Shown in pieces: positions 1 to 8,354 of a stretch of 41,842 nt of DNA (positions within the stretch are counted from its first letter, which is position 1; every line of letters begins with the position of its first letter). Made by a program: the position numbers and the translations under genes. Origin of the DNA: Lentzea aerocolonigenes (GTDB lineage Bacteria; Actinomycetota; Actinomycetes; Mycobacteriales; Pseudonocardiaceae); assembly GCF_000955955.1 (NCBI RefSeq), contig NZ_JYJG01000207.1, positions 1 through 41,842 on the forward strand, read 5' to 3'. The notes beneath the pieces were generated by a model, which did not search any database, had not been told where the DNA came from, and was given only the letters and a program-made list of their open reading frames with translations.

Positions 1-97
1 TGTGTCGTGACACCTTGAGCGGCCGACAGGGTGACGTGTCTCCGGCGAGCGGGTGACGCGAGTCAAGCCCGGCTTCCCGGTCCCTACCGTGATCGTC

Positions 98-262
98 ATG
101 AACGGTCAGTGGGCAGGGGAGGCACCTTTGCGGTGGCGAGCGCGCAGGAGGCGGGGCAGGCACGCCCGCGAGCCCGCGCCGTCCTCGCAGTCATTCCTGC
201 CCGCAGTGCTCGGCGTCGTGCTGCTGGTGTGCCTGATCCTCCTCCTGCTGACGTACCTCTAG
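98..262 (+). CDS. Small single-pass membrane protein, function unknown
   Basis: A 54-residue product. The N-terminal half is very Arg-rich and the last 20 or so residues (FLPAVLGVVLLVCLILLLLT) are one hydrophobic helix, so it is probably a tail-anchored membrane protein with a basic cytoplasmic side. I chose the ATG at 98 over the GTG at 53 because TACCGT, a good -10 hexamer, lies just upstream and would fit a leaderless start. Its TAG stop shares the palindrome CTAG with the stop of the convergent gene on the other strand. No family is recognised. The hydrophobic end makes a real gene likely, but the evidence is modest. Confidence 0.5.
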   Translation: MNGQWAGEAPLRWRARRRRGRHAREPAPSSQSFLPAVLGVVLLVCLILLLLTYL

Positions 263-849
263 CGGGACTGCAGCGCGTCGAGGGCGACGGCCTGGGCGAT
301 CACCAGCCGCCGGTCGACGCCAGGATCCTGGATGGGCACCACGTAGTGGTCGCGGATCCAGGTCTTCTTGTCGACGCTGAACACGGGAGCGCCGTTCTCC
401 TGCGTGAAGTCGAAGTGGTACCTCATGGGGAACGGCGCTTCGCCGATGTAGGGGATCCACCCCCACAGCCGGCGGATCACGGCGAACACCTTGTTCCGCT
501 CGGCACCCGTCGTGGTGCCCCAGCCCGGCTGCTCCAGATGCCACGTCGAGCGCAGCAGCGACTTCGCGAAGTCCTTGCGGAACAACCCGATCGTCCGCCC
601 GCTCGCGTCCGTCACGTCGTAGCCGCTGCCGAGGTCAAGCGCCTTGCGGGCGTTGAACTCGAACAGCACCTGGCTCTTCGACGAGTCGGTGTAGATCGTG
701 ATCCGTTCCTTGATCTTGAACTTCTTCTGCTCCGCATACCCGACCAGCTCGCCGGGCTGGCCGGCGTTGTCGGCGAAGACCTCGTACCGGTTGGACATGA
801 ACGTGACCTTTTGGTGCACGTGCAGTGCCTGCACGCTCTGGAGACTCAC
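259..849 (-). CDS. LURP-one-related (LOR/tubby-like) protein
   Basis: A 196-residue protein resembling the bacterial LURP-one-related (DUF567/LOR, tubby-like beta-barrel) family. The visible pattern is an HQK-like opening near residue 12, the segment SNRYEVFADNAG, a middle part with GYDVTDASGRTIGLFRKDF, and a later beta-rich half with a tryptophan-rich stretch (RRLWGWIPYIG). Such proteins are thought to bind lipids or act as membrane-associated scaffolds; no enzymatic activity is established. The GTG start at 849 overlaps the stop of the MazG-like gene as GTGA, so the two are translationally coupled. An internal ATG at 798 would cut into the conserved first strand and was not chosen. Confidence 0.7.
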   Translation of the reverse strand: MSLQSVQALHVHQKVTFMSNRYEVFADNAGQPGELVGYAEQKKFKIKERITIYTDSSKSQVLFEFNARKALDLGSGYDVTDASGRTIGLFRKDFAKSLLRSTWHLEQPGWGTTTGAERNKVFAVIRRLWGWIPYIGEAPFPMRYHFDFTQENGAPVFSVDKKTWIRDHYVVPIQDPGVDRRLVIAQAVALDALQSR

Positions 850-1205
850 AGCTCACCTTTCTCGAGAGGAACAGGACGCAGGCTCCCGGTGGGGAATCGC
901 CGCTCATTGCGTTCGATCTTGGCGAACGCGGCCTCGACGAGGTCGACACCGAGCTTGTCCGCCAGCCTGGTGAGGTAGTGCATCACGTCGGCGAGCTCGT
1001 CCCGCACGTTCCAAGCGAGTTCTGGGTCTTTCATTGCATTCTCTGCCTCATCGGGCGTGAGCCACTGGAAGAGGTCGGTGAGCTCGCCGACCTCCGCGGA
1101 CAACGCCATCACCAGGTTCTTGGGCGTGTGGTAGCTGTCCCAGTCGCGGGCGGCGGCGAACGCCCGCAACGCATCCCTCAGGTCCACGAGATCACGCTCA
1201 CTCAT
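846..1205 (-). CDS. MazG-like nucleotide pyrophosphohydrolase
   Basis: A 119-residue all-alpha protein of the MazG / RS21-C6 (dCTPase-like) superfamily, which hydrolyses (d)NTPs to monophosphate and pyrophosphate and is thought to clean non-canonical nucleotides from the pool. The metal-binding signature is visible: EVGEL near residue 38 supplies ExxE, and VRDELADVMHYL near residues 67-78 supplies the second ExxD. The FQWL segment between them is typical of the short bacterial form. It is the first gene of a two-gene unit with the LOR gene, overlapping by 4 bases. It is divergent from the NmrA-like gene across an 88-base gap. Confidence 0.85.
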   Translation of the reverse strand: MSERDLVDLRDALRAFAAARDWDSYHTPKNLVMALSAEVGELTDLFQWLTPDEAENAMKDPELAWNVRDELADVMHYLTRLADKLGVDLVEAAFAKIERNERRFPTGSLRPVPLEKGEL

Positions 1206-1271
1206 GACCCACTACTTACCACCTGGACGAACGAGCAAGGATGGCGGTCAATCAAGCATGGATCGTCCGCG

Positions 1272-1306
1272 TCAACGTTGATTTGCTCTAGTCATGTCAA
1301 CATTGA
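1272..1306. promoter_or_regulatory. Two near-identical TCAAC(G/A)TTGA palindromes at the NmrA-like gene start
   Basis: TCAACGTTGA (1272-1281) is a perfect 10-base palindrome. TCAACATTGA (1297-1306) repeats it 25 bases downstream with one change, just inside the NmrA-like coding sequence. Two half-turn-spaced sites over a start codon in a divergent gap look like an operator, but no regulator for them is encoded in the window. Confidence 0.3.
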
Positions 1307-2094
1307 GCGAGATCAAGCCCGCATCCGTCCTCGTGCTCGCCGCCACCGGCAAGACCGGCCGCCGCGTCACCGCACTCCTCGGCGAGGCCGCCCGCCCCGC
1401 GTCGCGGTCCTCGGCCACGAAGTTCGACTGGGCCGACGCCGACACCTGGGAGCCCGCCCTCGCCGGCACCACCGCCGTCTACGTCGTCCCGCCGGACAAC
1501 CCGGCACTGCTCTTCGAGTTCGTGCCGCTGGCCGTGAAGTCCGGTGTCACCCGCCTCGTCCTGCTGTCCATGCGCGGTGCTCCTGACGACGATCCCTTCG
1601 AAGCCGCAGTCAAGGATTCGGGCGTCGAGTGGACGATCCTGCGCCCGACCTGGTTCATGCAGAATTTCGACGAGGACATGTTCGCGGCGCCCGTCCAGCA
1701 CGGTGAGCTCGCCGTACCCGCAGGTCAGGGCGTCCACCCGTTCATCGATGTACTGGATATCGCCGAGGTCGCCGTCGCGGCACTGACCAAGCCCGGCCAC
1801 TCCGGGCAGACCTACGACCTGAGCGGACGCGAGGCGCTGTCGTTCGCCGAGATGCTGGCGCGGATCGTCGCGGTGACCGGCAGCCCCGTCCTCTACACCG
1901 ACGTCACGGCCGAGGAGTTCGCCGCGTCGATGCGCGAGCTCGGCTACCCGGACGAGATCGCGGACCTCGTCACGATGCTGCTCGTCCGCATCCGCACGGG
2001 AGAAGAGGCGCACCTGTCGGACGGGGTGCAGCGGGTGCTCGGCCGTGAGCCGCGCACGTTCGCCGACTACCTGGGGAGCAGCAAGTTCGCCTGA
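1294..2094 (+). CDS. NmrA-like NAD(P)-binding oxidoreductase
   Basis: A 266-residue atypical short-chain dehydrogenase of the NmrA/HSCARG type. The N-terminal Rossmann strand VLVLAATGKTGRRV (about residues 12-25) carries the dinucleotide loop with Ala in place of the first Gly. A typical substrate-side segment, EWTILRPTWFMQNF, lies near residue 113. There is no YxxxK catalytic pair, as usual in this group, so it may be a redox sensor or a quinone reductase. The ATG at 1294 directly follows the conserved N-terminus. It stands alone, divergent from the MazG-like gene. Confidence 0.8.
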   Translation: MSTLSEIKPASVLVLAATGKTGRRVTALLGEAARPASRSSATKFDWADADTWEPALAGTTAVYVVPPDNPALLFEFVPLAVKSGVTRLVLLSMRGAPDDDPFEAAVKDSGVEWTILRPTWFMQNFDEDMFAAPVQHGELAVPAGQGVHPFIDVLDIAEVAVAALTKPGHSGQTYDLSGREALSFAEMLARIVAVTGSPVLYTDVTAEEFAASMRELGYPDEIADLVTMLLVRIRTGEEAHLSDGVQRVLGREPRTFADYLGSSKFA

Positions 2095-2145
2095 CGTTGG
2101 TCCATTCGGTCAACTTCCTGTGGTGCCTCCGCGACTCTTGGTTTA

Positions 2146-2165
2146 CTCGTTCGAACAGGAACGAG
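2146..2165 (+). promoter_or_regulatory. Inverted repeat overlapping the ribosome-binding site of the helicase-nuclease gene
   Basis: CTCGTTC (2146-2152) and GAACGAG (2159-2165) are perfect 7-base arms around a 6-base centre. The right arm runs into the GAGGTGGGG ribosome-binding site, with the ATG at 2173. It could be a repressor operator or an RNA hairpin limiting translation of a potentially toxic nuclease. Confidence 0.4.
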
Positions 2166-2172
2166 GTGGGGG

Positions 2173-5100
2173 ATGGCAGGGTGGCGCGGCGAAGTCCTAG
2201 AAGCGGCCGACGAACTTCTCCAGCGCACCGGCCGCAGTGCCCAGGGTGAGTGGAAGCGACTGGGTAAGGCCGTTCTGCAAGGTGACGGCTGGTATGCGCT
2301 CGACCTGCACACCGGATCCCGCAGAGCGCCGACCGCGGACAGTTTCGACCAGCTGTGCTTCGCGGACGACGAGGGACCTGAGCACGGCACGACGGTTCCG
2401 GTCGCCCGCGCCCTGGTCACCGACGAGGTGCTGAAGGTCAAGGCCGAGGGCGCGCTTCCGAAGGGCTGCGAGGTGCTGTGGACGGTCCGGCTCACGCCCC
2501 AGCACCTGCTGCGCAAACTGCGCGACGGGATCGCGGCGCTCGGAGACGCGAAGCTCGCGGACAAGCTGGCGACCGGCTCGCTGGATCCGGTGCCGGCACG
2601 GTCCGGTGACTATCCGCCCGGCTTCCTCGCGGCTCAGCGGCAGGCGTACCGCGCCTGCGTCGAGCCGGGTCTGCACGCTGTGTGGGGGCCGCCCGGAACC
2701 GGCAAGACCCGAGTGCTGGCGAGGGCGATCGAAGACCTCGTCGGGATGGGGAAGCGAGTGCTGCTGGTGTCGACCGCGAACGTGGCGGTCGACAACGCGC
2801 TCAAGGAGGTCATCAAGCACCTGAACCCGAAACCGGGTGTGGTGCTCCGGGTCGGTCCGCCTCATCTGCCGGAGCTGGTCAACAACGACGACGTGCAGCT
2901 GGAGCGGCTGGCGGCGAGGACGACGGCGGAGGTGGACGCCGAGCGGCAGCGCGTGCAGGACGAGATCGCGGAGACCGACCAGGTCGACGCTGCGGTAGCC
3001 GAGCTGGACACCGTGCTGGCCGGCTACGACCACCAGGCATACGTTCGCGCGCAGCAGCGGCTGGCCACGTCGAAAGCACACGAGACTCGCCTGATCGACC
3101 TGGAGAATGCGAAGGCTGCGCACGAGAAGCTCGGCCGCGAGCTCCGGGACGCCGCGGCGCGGTTGGAGGCGGCGACCGCCGAGGTCGCGCGGCTCGCTCC
3201 GGCACGGGAGGAATTGCGCCGGGCCGCGGAGATGTCGGCACGGCTCGCCGAGCTGGATCGCGACCTGGTCGAGGAACGGGCGAGCTTCGCGCACGTCGAG
3301 TACACCGTCGCCAACGCGGGCGGATGGTGGCTCACACGGCGGCGCAACCGCCGTGTGCTGACTGAGTCGCGGGAACGGCTGGGGCGCTTCGAAACGCACG
3401 TGGCCGAGCAGCACCACGCGCTGGAGCCGTTGGTCAGGCACGCACTCGCGACCGCACACCCCGTCACCGAACGGGATCTGCAGCGGGCTGGGGACGAGTT
3501 CGCTGCGCGGCAATGTGAACGGGCCAATTCTCAGCGCCGGTGTGACGAGGCGAGGAATCACGTGCGGGAGCTCGGCGAGCTGTGCGCCCAGCTGGTGGCG
3601 CGGGGCCTGGTGACCGAGGACGACCTGGCGCTGATCAAGACCGCGGACCGTGCCGGACTGCCGGGCAAGCAAGAGAAGCGTGAGCGACTTCGGGTGCTGC
3701 AGCGGGAGAGCGGCCGTGAGGCGCTGGAAGCCCGGTTGCGGGACCTGACCGCCCGGATCACCAGGCTGCGCCGTGACGCCGAGGGCGAGATCGTCGCGGC
3801 TGCGATGGTCGTGGCGACGACGCTGGCGCGTTCGCGAGCGCATCCCGCAGTGGCGCGTCAGCAGTTCGACGTGGTCTTGGTCGACGAGGCCGGAGCGGCG
3901 GTGCTCGGCGAGGTGCTGCTGGCCGTGGCACGGGCGACGACGACGGCGACGTTGCTGGGCGACTTCCTGCAGCTCGGGCCGGTCACCCCGGAGGCGGACC
4001 GCAGCAGGAACGCCGCCGTGCGCCGCTGGTTCAAGCCGGACTCGTTCACGCACTGCGGAATCCGGGCACCGGAGCACGTCGCGGCCGACCCCGGCTGCGT
4101 CGGGCTGCGCCACCAGTTCCGGTTCGGCTCGAACCTGCGCAGGCTCGCCAACGACGTCGTGTACCAGGTGCTCGAGGACGGTGTCCGCCAGGTCGGCGGC
4201 CGTGCGCCAGAGGACACCGAGATCGTGCTGATCGACGTGGACGGGCTGCCGCAGCTCAACCAGGTGCACAGGTCCGGCCCGGTGGCCGGGTGGTGGCCGG
4301 TGGGCGCGCTGCTGGCGCGCAGCCTTGCCCAGCACCACGTGGTCGAGGGCTCGGTCGGTGTGGTGACGACGTTCGCACAACAGGCCGACGCCGCGCATGC
4401 CGCACTGCGCGACGCCGGGCAGAACCTCCAGGTGCCGGTCGGGACGGCCCATTCGTTCCAGGGCAGGGAGTTCGACACCGTGGTGTTCGACCTCGTCGAA
4501 GACGGCGGCGGATGGATCAGCAAGGCGAAGTGGCGCGGTGGCAGCGATTTCGAGCGGTCGGGCGTGCGGCTGTTCGGCGTGGGCATCACACGCGCGCGCA
4601 AGAGGCTTTACCTGATCGCGAACGGGCCGTTGGCGGTGAAAGCCGCGCTGGGCGAGACGCCGCTCGGGGCGCTACGGGCTTTGGGGGCAGCGCGCGAGGT
4701 GCAGTGGTGTCGTGCCAGTGTGCTGCTCGGGCTGGCGGAGACCGTCGAGTACCGCGCGGTGTCGCGGGTCGAGGCCGAACTTCAGGACGTGCTGCGTGGG
4801 CTGGTCGAGGTCACCGACATCGACGACGAGTTCTCGTTCGACACGGCGCTGGACACGCACCTCAAGGCGGCACGGAAGTCCGTGTGGATGTGGTCGCCGT
4901 GGGTGGCGAAGAAGAGCTCCCGGTTCCTGCCGCTGATCGCGGACGCAGTGGCGCGAGGGGTTGTTGTCAGGGTGTTCGTGCGCACCGAGCGGGACACGAA
5001 CATGCGCAAGGACAGCTTCCGCCGCTGGCTCGATGAATTGGTGCGAACCGGTGCGAAGGTGATCCGGTCGGAGGTCGAGCACCGCAAGGTGGTGGTCATC

Positions 5101-5355
5101 GACCGACGGACCGTACTGATGGGCAGCCACAACCCGCTGTCCCAGCGCCGCAGCCGTGAGGTGATGATCACCTGCCAGGGCACCGCGTTCGCCGAGCGGT
5201 TGCTGCAGGATCTGCAGGCCGAGAAGTTCGGCGACCCGCCGGTCTGCTCGCAGTGCGGCCGCGACTTTGAACTGTGGCGGTCGGCCGCCCAACGCAAAGG
5301 CATGCCGTACTTCTGGCGGTGCTACCAGTGCAAGGCCGAACTGAAGATCATTTAG
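2173..5355 (+). CDS. SF1 helicase fused to PLD nuclease and zinc ribbon (type II Mokosh-like)
   Basis: A 1060-residue protein. Walker A GPPGTGKT lies near residue 172. A long charged coiled-coil insertion fills about 240-540. DEAG Walker B is near 569, GDFLQLGPV near 598, AHSFQGREFDTVVF near 757 and GITRARKRLYL near 804; these are the motifs of UPF1/DNA2/NAM7-type superfamily 1 helicases. The C-terminus has a phospholipase D motif HRKVVVID plus GSHN (about 969-986) and a zinc ribbon with CSQC and CYQC pairs. One polypeptide with helicase plus PLD nuclease is the architecture reported for MkoC of type II Mokosh anti-phage systems. Only one HKD is evident, so dimerisation may complete the site. 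The start has a strong GAGGTGGGG site. It is tail-to-tail with the HIRAN gene, overlapping by 8 bases. Family is firm; the defence role is inferred. Confidence 0.85.
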   Translation: MAGWRGEVLEAADELLQRTGRSAQGEWKRLGKAVLQGDGWYALDLHTGSRRAPTADSFDQLCFADDEGPEHGTTVPVARALVTDEVLKVKAEGALPKGCEVLWTVRLTPQHLLRKLRDGIAALGDAKLADKLATGSLDPVPARSGDYPPGFLAAQRQAYRACVEPGLHAVWGPPGTGKTRVLARAIEDLVGMGKRVLLVSTANVAVDNALKEVIKHLNPKPGVVLRVGPPHLPELVNNDDVQLERLAARTTAEVDAERQRVQDEIAETDQVDAAVAELDTVLAGYDHQAYVRAQQRLATSKAHETRLIDLENAKAAHEKLGRELRDAAARLEAATAEVARLAPAREELRRAAEMSARLAELDRDLVEERASFAHVEYTVANAGGWWLTRRRNRRVLTESRERLGRFETHVAEQHHALEPLVRHALATAHPVTERDLQRAGDEFAARQCERANSQRRCDEARNHVRELGELCAQLVARGLVTEDDLALIKTADRAGLPGKQEKRERLRVLQRESGREALEARLRDLTARITRLRRDAEGEIVAAAMVVATTLARSRAHPAVARQQFDVVLVDEAGAAVLGEVLLAVARATTTATLLGDFLQLGPVTPEADRSRNAAVRRWFKPDSFTHCGIRAPEHVAADPGCVGLRHQFRFGSNLRRLANDVVYQVLEDGVRQVGGRAPEDTEIVLIDVDGLPQLNQVHRSGPVAGWWPVGALLARSLAQHHVVEGSVGVVTTFAQQADAAHAALRDAGQNLQVPVGTAHSFQGREFDTVVFDLVEDGGGWISKAKWRGGSDFERSGVRLFGVGITRARKRLYLIANGPLAVKAALGETPLGALRALGAAREVQWCRASVLLGLAETVEYRAVSRVEAELQDVLRGLVEVTDIDDEFSFDTALDTHLKAARKSVWMWSPWVAKKSSRFLPLIADAVARGVVVRVFVRTERDTNMRKDSFRRWLDELVRTGAKVIRSEVEHRKVVVIDRRTVLMGSHNPLSQRRSREVMITCQGTAFAERLLQDLQAEKFGDPPVCSQCGRDFELWRSAAQRKGMPYFWRCYQCKAELKII

Positions 5356-6268
5356 GCAGCAGCAGCTTCGCCTGAAGGCCGCGGGTGCCTTCGTTGGTGA
5401 TCACGGCTTCGCAGAGCGCCCGCCCCGTGCGGGCGCGCCACTCCTGGGCCAGGTCGCAGTAGCGAAGCCCCATCGCATAGGTGAGCTGGCCGACGCGTTC
5501 GCCTTCGAGGAGCACCTCGAGAGTGTGTTCACCAACGTGAGAGCCTCTGGCGATCCGGCAGTCGCGAAGCTCGGCGATGACGTGGACGGGCGTCCGGCCG
5601 TTGACCACGCGGTGCAGCACGAGCTGATGCGCGTCCTCGCCCGTGACGGAGACCTGATGCTCGGCGGGCATTGTCGGGGCGGTGCCGAGGGCCTCGTGGT
5701 CGAGCAGCAGCAGTCGCGGAGCACCGAGGTGCAGGTGCACGCCGTAGTAGCGCTGGCCGCCGCCCATGATCCGCGCCGGGCACGAACCGACCTCGCCGCG
5801 GTCGGCCAGTTCGAGGAGAAGTGGCTGGTAGTCGGAGGCCTGGTCGCCGCGCAGGTAGCCGGCGGTGATCGCGGAACCGTCCCCGCGCAGCAGGTCGACC
5901 CGCACGGCCTGGTGGTCGTGCCGGTTGACGGGTTCCGGGACGAGCACCGCGGTCGCCGGAATGGCGTCTTCGAGCGTCTGCGCCGTGGCGTGCTTGGCGA
6001 CCTCGGCGATGGCGTCCTGGTAGTGCGACTCGCCGACGATCGCGACCCGCCCCGCCGTGGACAGGCGGCGGATGCGGGACCGGGTCCGCACGGGAGCGAT
6101 CTGCTCGGCCGCCGGTCCGCGCTTGGTGCCGATGAACATCAACGCGAACAACGCGAGCCCGATGACGAAGCCCAGCGGGCCGAAAGCAACGGTCAGAACC
6201 AGCGCGAGCACGGCTACGGCGATGAGAACAGCTGCGGGCGAGGGCTCTGTGCGTTGCTGCATCGTCAT
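5348..6268 (-). CDS. Membrane-anchored HIRAN-domain protein
   Basis: A 306-residue protein. Residues 13-48 form one or two hydrophobic segments (AVLIAVAVLALVLTVAFG, then FVIGLALFALMFIG), which would anchor it in the membrane. Residues about 72-175 resemble a HIRAN domain: AIVGESHYQDAI, then VLVPEPVNRHDHQAVRV with the conserved N-x-x-D before a strand, and a GYLRGD segment. HIRAN domains bind single-stranded or 3' DNA ends in HLTF/Rad5-type helicases. The remaining 130 residues are unassigned, possibly a second related fold. The start is preceded by GAGGA. It is convergent with the helicase-PLD gene, its stop lying inside that gene's last codons. The association with DNA processing is an inference. 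Confidence 0.6.
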   Translation of the reverse strand: MTMQQRTEPSPAAVLIAVAVLALVLTVAFGPLGFVIGLALFALMFIGTKRGPAAEQIAPVRTRSRIRRLSTAGRVAIVGESHYQDAIAEVAKHATAQTLEDAIPATAVLVPEPVNRHDHQAVRVDLLRGDGSAITAGYLRGDQASDYQPLLLELADRGEVGSCPARIMGGGQRYYGVHLHLGAPRLLLLDHEALGTAPTMPAEHQVSVTGEDAHQLVLHRVVNGRTPVHVIAELRDCRIARGSHVGEHTLEVLLEGERVGQLTYAMGLRYCDLAQEWRARTGRALCEAVITNEGTRGLQAKLLLPK

Positions 6269-6405
6269 GGGGCGTCCTCACGACTCGGCTACCCGTCACT
6301 CTCAGTGTCGGGCATGCCAGGCGATGCGTTTCACAAATCGCTCGTTTGGCCTAGTACAACCCGCAGGGGACTGCAGCGCGTGACCAGCCGCTGGCTCCAG
6401 GTTGA

Positions 6406-7299
6406 TCAGTGGACCAGAGTGAGGCGCGCGCGGCCTCGCGGGCCGGGTTCTCCGCCACCCGGCAGCGCCGTCAGCACCAGACCGAACACCAGGCCGTTGA
6501 GCTCTTCCAGGCCGAGGTTCAGCTCCTTGGCGACGTGCAGCGGCGTCGTGCCGTTCTCCCTCAGCACCTTGAACACCTTGGTGAGCAGCTTCGACGTCTC
6601 GCGCCGAGCCATCGGGCCTTGGGCGGGTGCGTTGGCGCGCGTGGCGAACTGCTGGCTGGACACGTACCAATGGCTGTGGCTCGTGCCGTGCAGCAGGTTC
6701 TCGGGCATGAGGAACTCGGCGGCGAAGCTCTCCGGCTCGTCATGGCCCAGCAGAGTCGCGAGCTGCGTCGTGGCGTCGAACCGCGCCTGCTCCGGCGACG
6801 CCGCCGGGCTGAGGAACACGTACGGCGTGCCGTTGTGCCAGCACGAGAACGCCTCCTGTCCGGCGCAGTCGACCGGCAGCGAGAACACCCGCACGCCGCG
6901 CGATTCCAGCAGCTGCACCATGTTCGGCGCCGGCAACGTGTCGAGCCGCCAGGCCAGCCGCGTGGCCTCCGGCGACGTCCGCGGCGGCGGCAGATCCGGC
7001 TGCGGCAACACGAACAGCCGCTCCAGCCACGCGTTGAACTCGATCGCCAACTGCGCGGCCGCGGTGGCTTGCACACCCCGCGGGGCGTTCTGCGGCCTTG
7101 GTGGCTCAGGCAACGTCAGGAAGGCCTCGGGAAACCCGAGCGCCGCCGCCAGCGACTCCGTTGTGGACGGCCGCGGACACCGCACCCCGCGCTCGTACTC
7201 CTTGATCGCCCGGACCTGCACACCGGACTTGCGCGCGAGCTCGGCCGCGGTGAGTCCGCGCCGGGTTCGGGCGAGCGTGAGTCGCGAGGGGGTGAACAT
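6406..7299 (-). CDS. XRE-type HTH protein with degenerate ImmA/IrrE domain
   Basis: A 297-residue protein. Residues 1-60 are a Cro/C1-type helix-turn-helix (LTAAELARKSGVQVRAIKEYERG). The rest matches the ImmA/IrrE (DUF955) peptidase domain: a VRVFSLP strand, then a helix, then the conserved FAAEFLMP. The zinc site HExxH expected in that helix reads TQLAT, so both His and the Glu are gone and it is probably not a peptidase. HTH plus ImmA proteins usually control phage or mobile-element genes by cleaving or binding a repressor; here only a sensing or DNA-binding role remains plausible. I chose the ATG at 7299 (MFTPSRLTLAR) over 7338 because the upstream codons are not conserved-looking. Confidence 0.8.
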   Translation of the reverse strand: MFTPSRLTLARTRRGLTAAELARKSGVQVRAIKEYERGVRCPRPSTTESLAAALGFPEAFLTLPEPPRPQNAPRGVQATAAAQLAIEFNAWLERLFVLPQPDLPPPRTSPEATRLAWRLDTLPAPNMVQLLESRGVRVFSLPVDCAGQEAFSCWHNGTPYVFLSPAASPEQARFDATTQLATLLGHDEPESFAAEFLMPENLLHGTSHSHWYVSSQQFATRANAPAQGPMARRETSKLLTKVFKVLRENGTTPLHVAKELNLGLEELNGLVFGLVLTALPGGGEPGPRGRARLTLVH

Positions 7300-7393
7300 G
7301 ATCCGGCCATTGTCACCTCTGCCGCGCCGCGCTGCCACGCGGGCCTCAGTACGTGGGACTGCGCTCCCATCGTCTTGGTGAAAGCATGATCAC

Positions 7394-7669
7394 GTGACCC
7401 GCCGGGATGACGACCTCGCCCAGGACTCGATCCTGCGCGGTGCCCACACCGGCGCCTGGCTCCTCGGCCTCGCGCTGCTGGCGTTGGCGCTGGTAGGCGT
7501 GATCAGGTGGCCGCACCCGGTGTGGTTGGCGCCCATCTCGTGCGCACTGCTGGCCCTGTCCGCGACGCACCGGTTCCGGCGTGGCCGGATCCTGCTGGGC
7601 GTGCTCGCACTGGCGCTGCTGATCGGCACCGCGGCTTTGGCCGAGCTGGCGCTCGACATCGTCCGCTGA
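7394..7669 (+). CDS. Small three-helix membrane protein, function unknown
   Basis: A 91-residue protein starting at GTG. Three hydrophobic stretches are visible: about 21-38 (AWLLGLALLALALVGVI), 43-57 (VWLAPISCALLALSA) and 66-85 (ILLGVLALALLIGTAALAEL), separated by short basic loops. No family is recognised. It is divergent from the XRE/ImmA-like gene (94-base gap) and ends 3 bases before the stop of the convergent unknown gene. Confidence 0.65.
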   Translation: MTRRDDDLAQDSILRGAHTGAWLLGLALLALALVGVIRWPHPVWLAPISCALLALSATHRFRRGRILLGVLALALLIGTAALAELALDIVR

Positions 7670-7672
7670 CGC

Positions 7673-8305
7673 TCACCGCCTGAGCGCGATCGGGAAGTCC
7701 ACCTCCTCCGGCCCGTCCACATTGGGCGTCCTGGTCTGCGCGAACTCCATCGGCGGCAACGGAATCCGGTGCGCCCACCGCTCGATGACCTGGTTCTGCG
7801 GCGTCGGCTCCGGCTGCGACACCTCCCGCAACACCACCAGCCGATCCTCCAGCTGCAGCGGATACGTGACCAGGAACCACAACTTCAGCCCCTCCGTCCG
7901 CACGTTCTCGAACAGTGCGAACTGGTCGTGGTCGTTGTCCCGCATCATCGCCGCGATCGCGGGCCCCTTCGCGTAGTCACTGCGTAACGGCGCCTCTGGC
8001 GACCCCGTCCCCCTGTTGCCCTGGAGGGTGCCCAGCAGGATCGGCCGCGACGGATGCCTGATGAGCCCGGCGTTCCAGTGGTCGAGCCGTTGCCATCCCT
8101 CCGCCGCGAGCAGCTGCCTGAGCGTGCCCACCCGATGAATCCAGTCGAGCAGCCCAGGCGCATTGGTCGGCCCGAACGGCGGCGACGCAGCCCGCGCGTC
8201 GATGCCGGCGGCGATCGCGCGGTCCAGGACGGCGAGGCGCAATCCGAGCTCGGCGAGCCTCTCGCCGGTGGTCGGGGTCAGCTTGCGGAAGGCGGCGTTG
8301 GTCAT
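7673..8305 (-). CDS. Conserved hypothetical protein, soluble
   Basis: A 210-residue protein with no recognised domain. It has a helical N-terminal half (TTGERLAELGLRLAVLDRAI) and a more beta-rich C-terminal half (LWFLVTYPLQLEDRLVVLREV). There is no signal peptide or membrane segment. The ATG at 8305 was preferred over the upstream alternative at 8335 because TACCGT lies nine bases upstream, fitting a leaderless promoter. It is divergent from a vsr pseudogene, so it may have belonged to a restriction-modification or repair locus. That is only a guess from position. Confidence 0.6.
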   Translation of the reverse strand: MTNAAFRKLTPTTGERLAELGLRLAVLDRAIAAGIDARAASPPFGPTNAPGLLDWIHRVGTLRQLLAAEGWQRLDHWNAGLIRHPSRPILLGTLQGNRGTGSPEAPLRSDYAKGPAIAAMMRDNDHDQFALFENVRTEGLKLWFLVTYPLQLEDRLVVLREVSQPEPTPQNQVIERWAHRIPLPPMEFAQTRTPNVDGPEEVDFPIALRR

Positions 8306-8354
8306 GGGTCCGACGGTAGCGACGGGGTCTGACAATTCCGGGAAACTGCTGGTC

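Noticed and set aside
259..6380. ACGCGCTGCAGTCCC is shared between the end of the LOR gene (about 265-281) and the gap before the XRE gene (about 6366-6382), as if a LOR remnant lay there.
   Set aside because: A 15-base match in 42 kb of GC-rich DNA can arise by chance, and flanking similarity is only a few bases.
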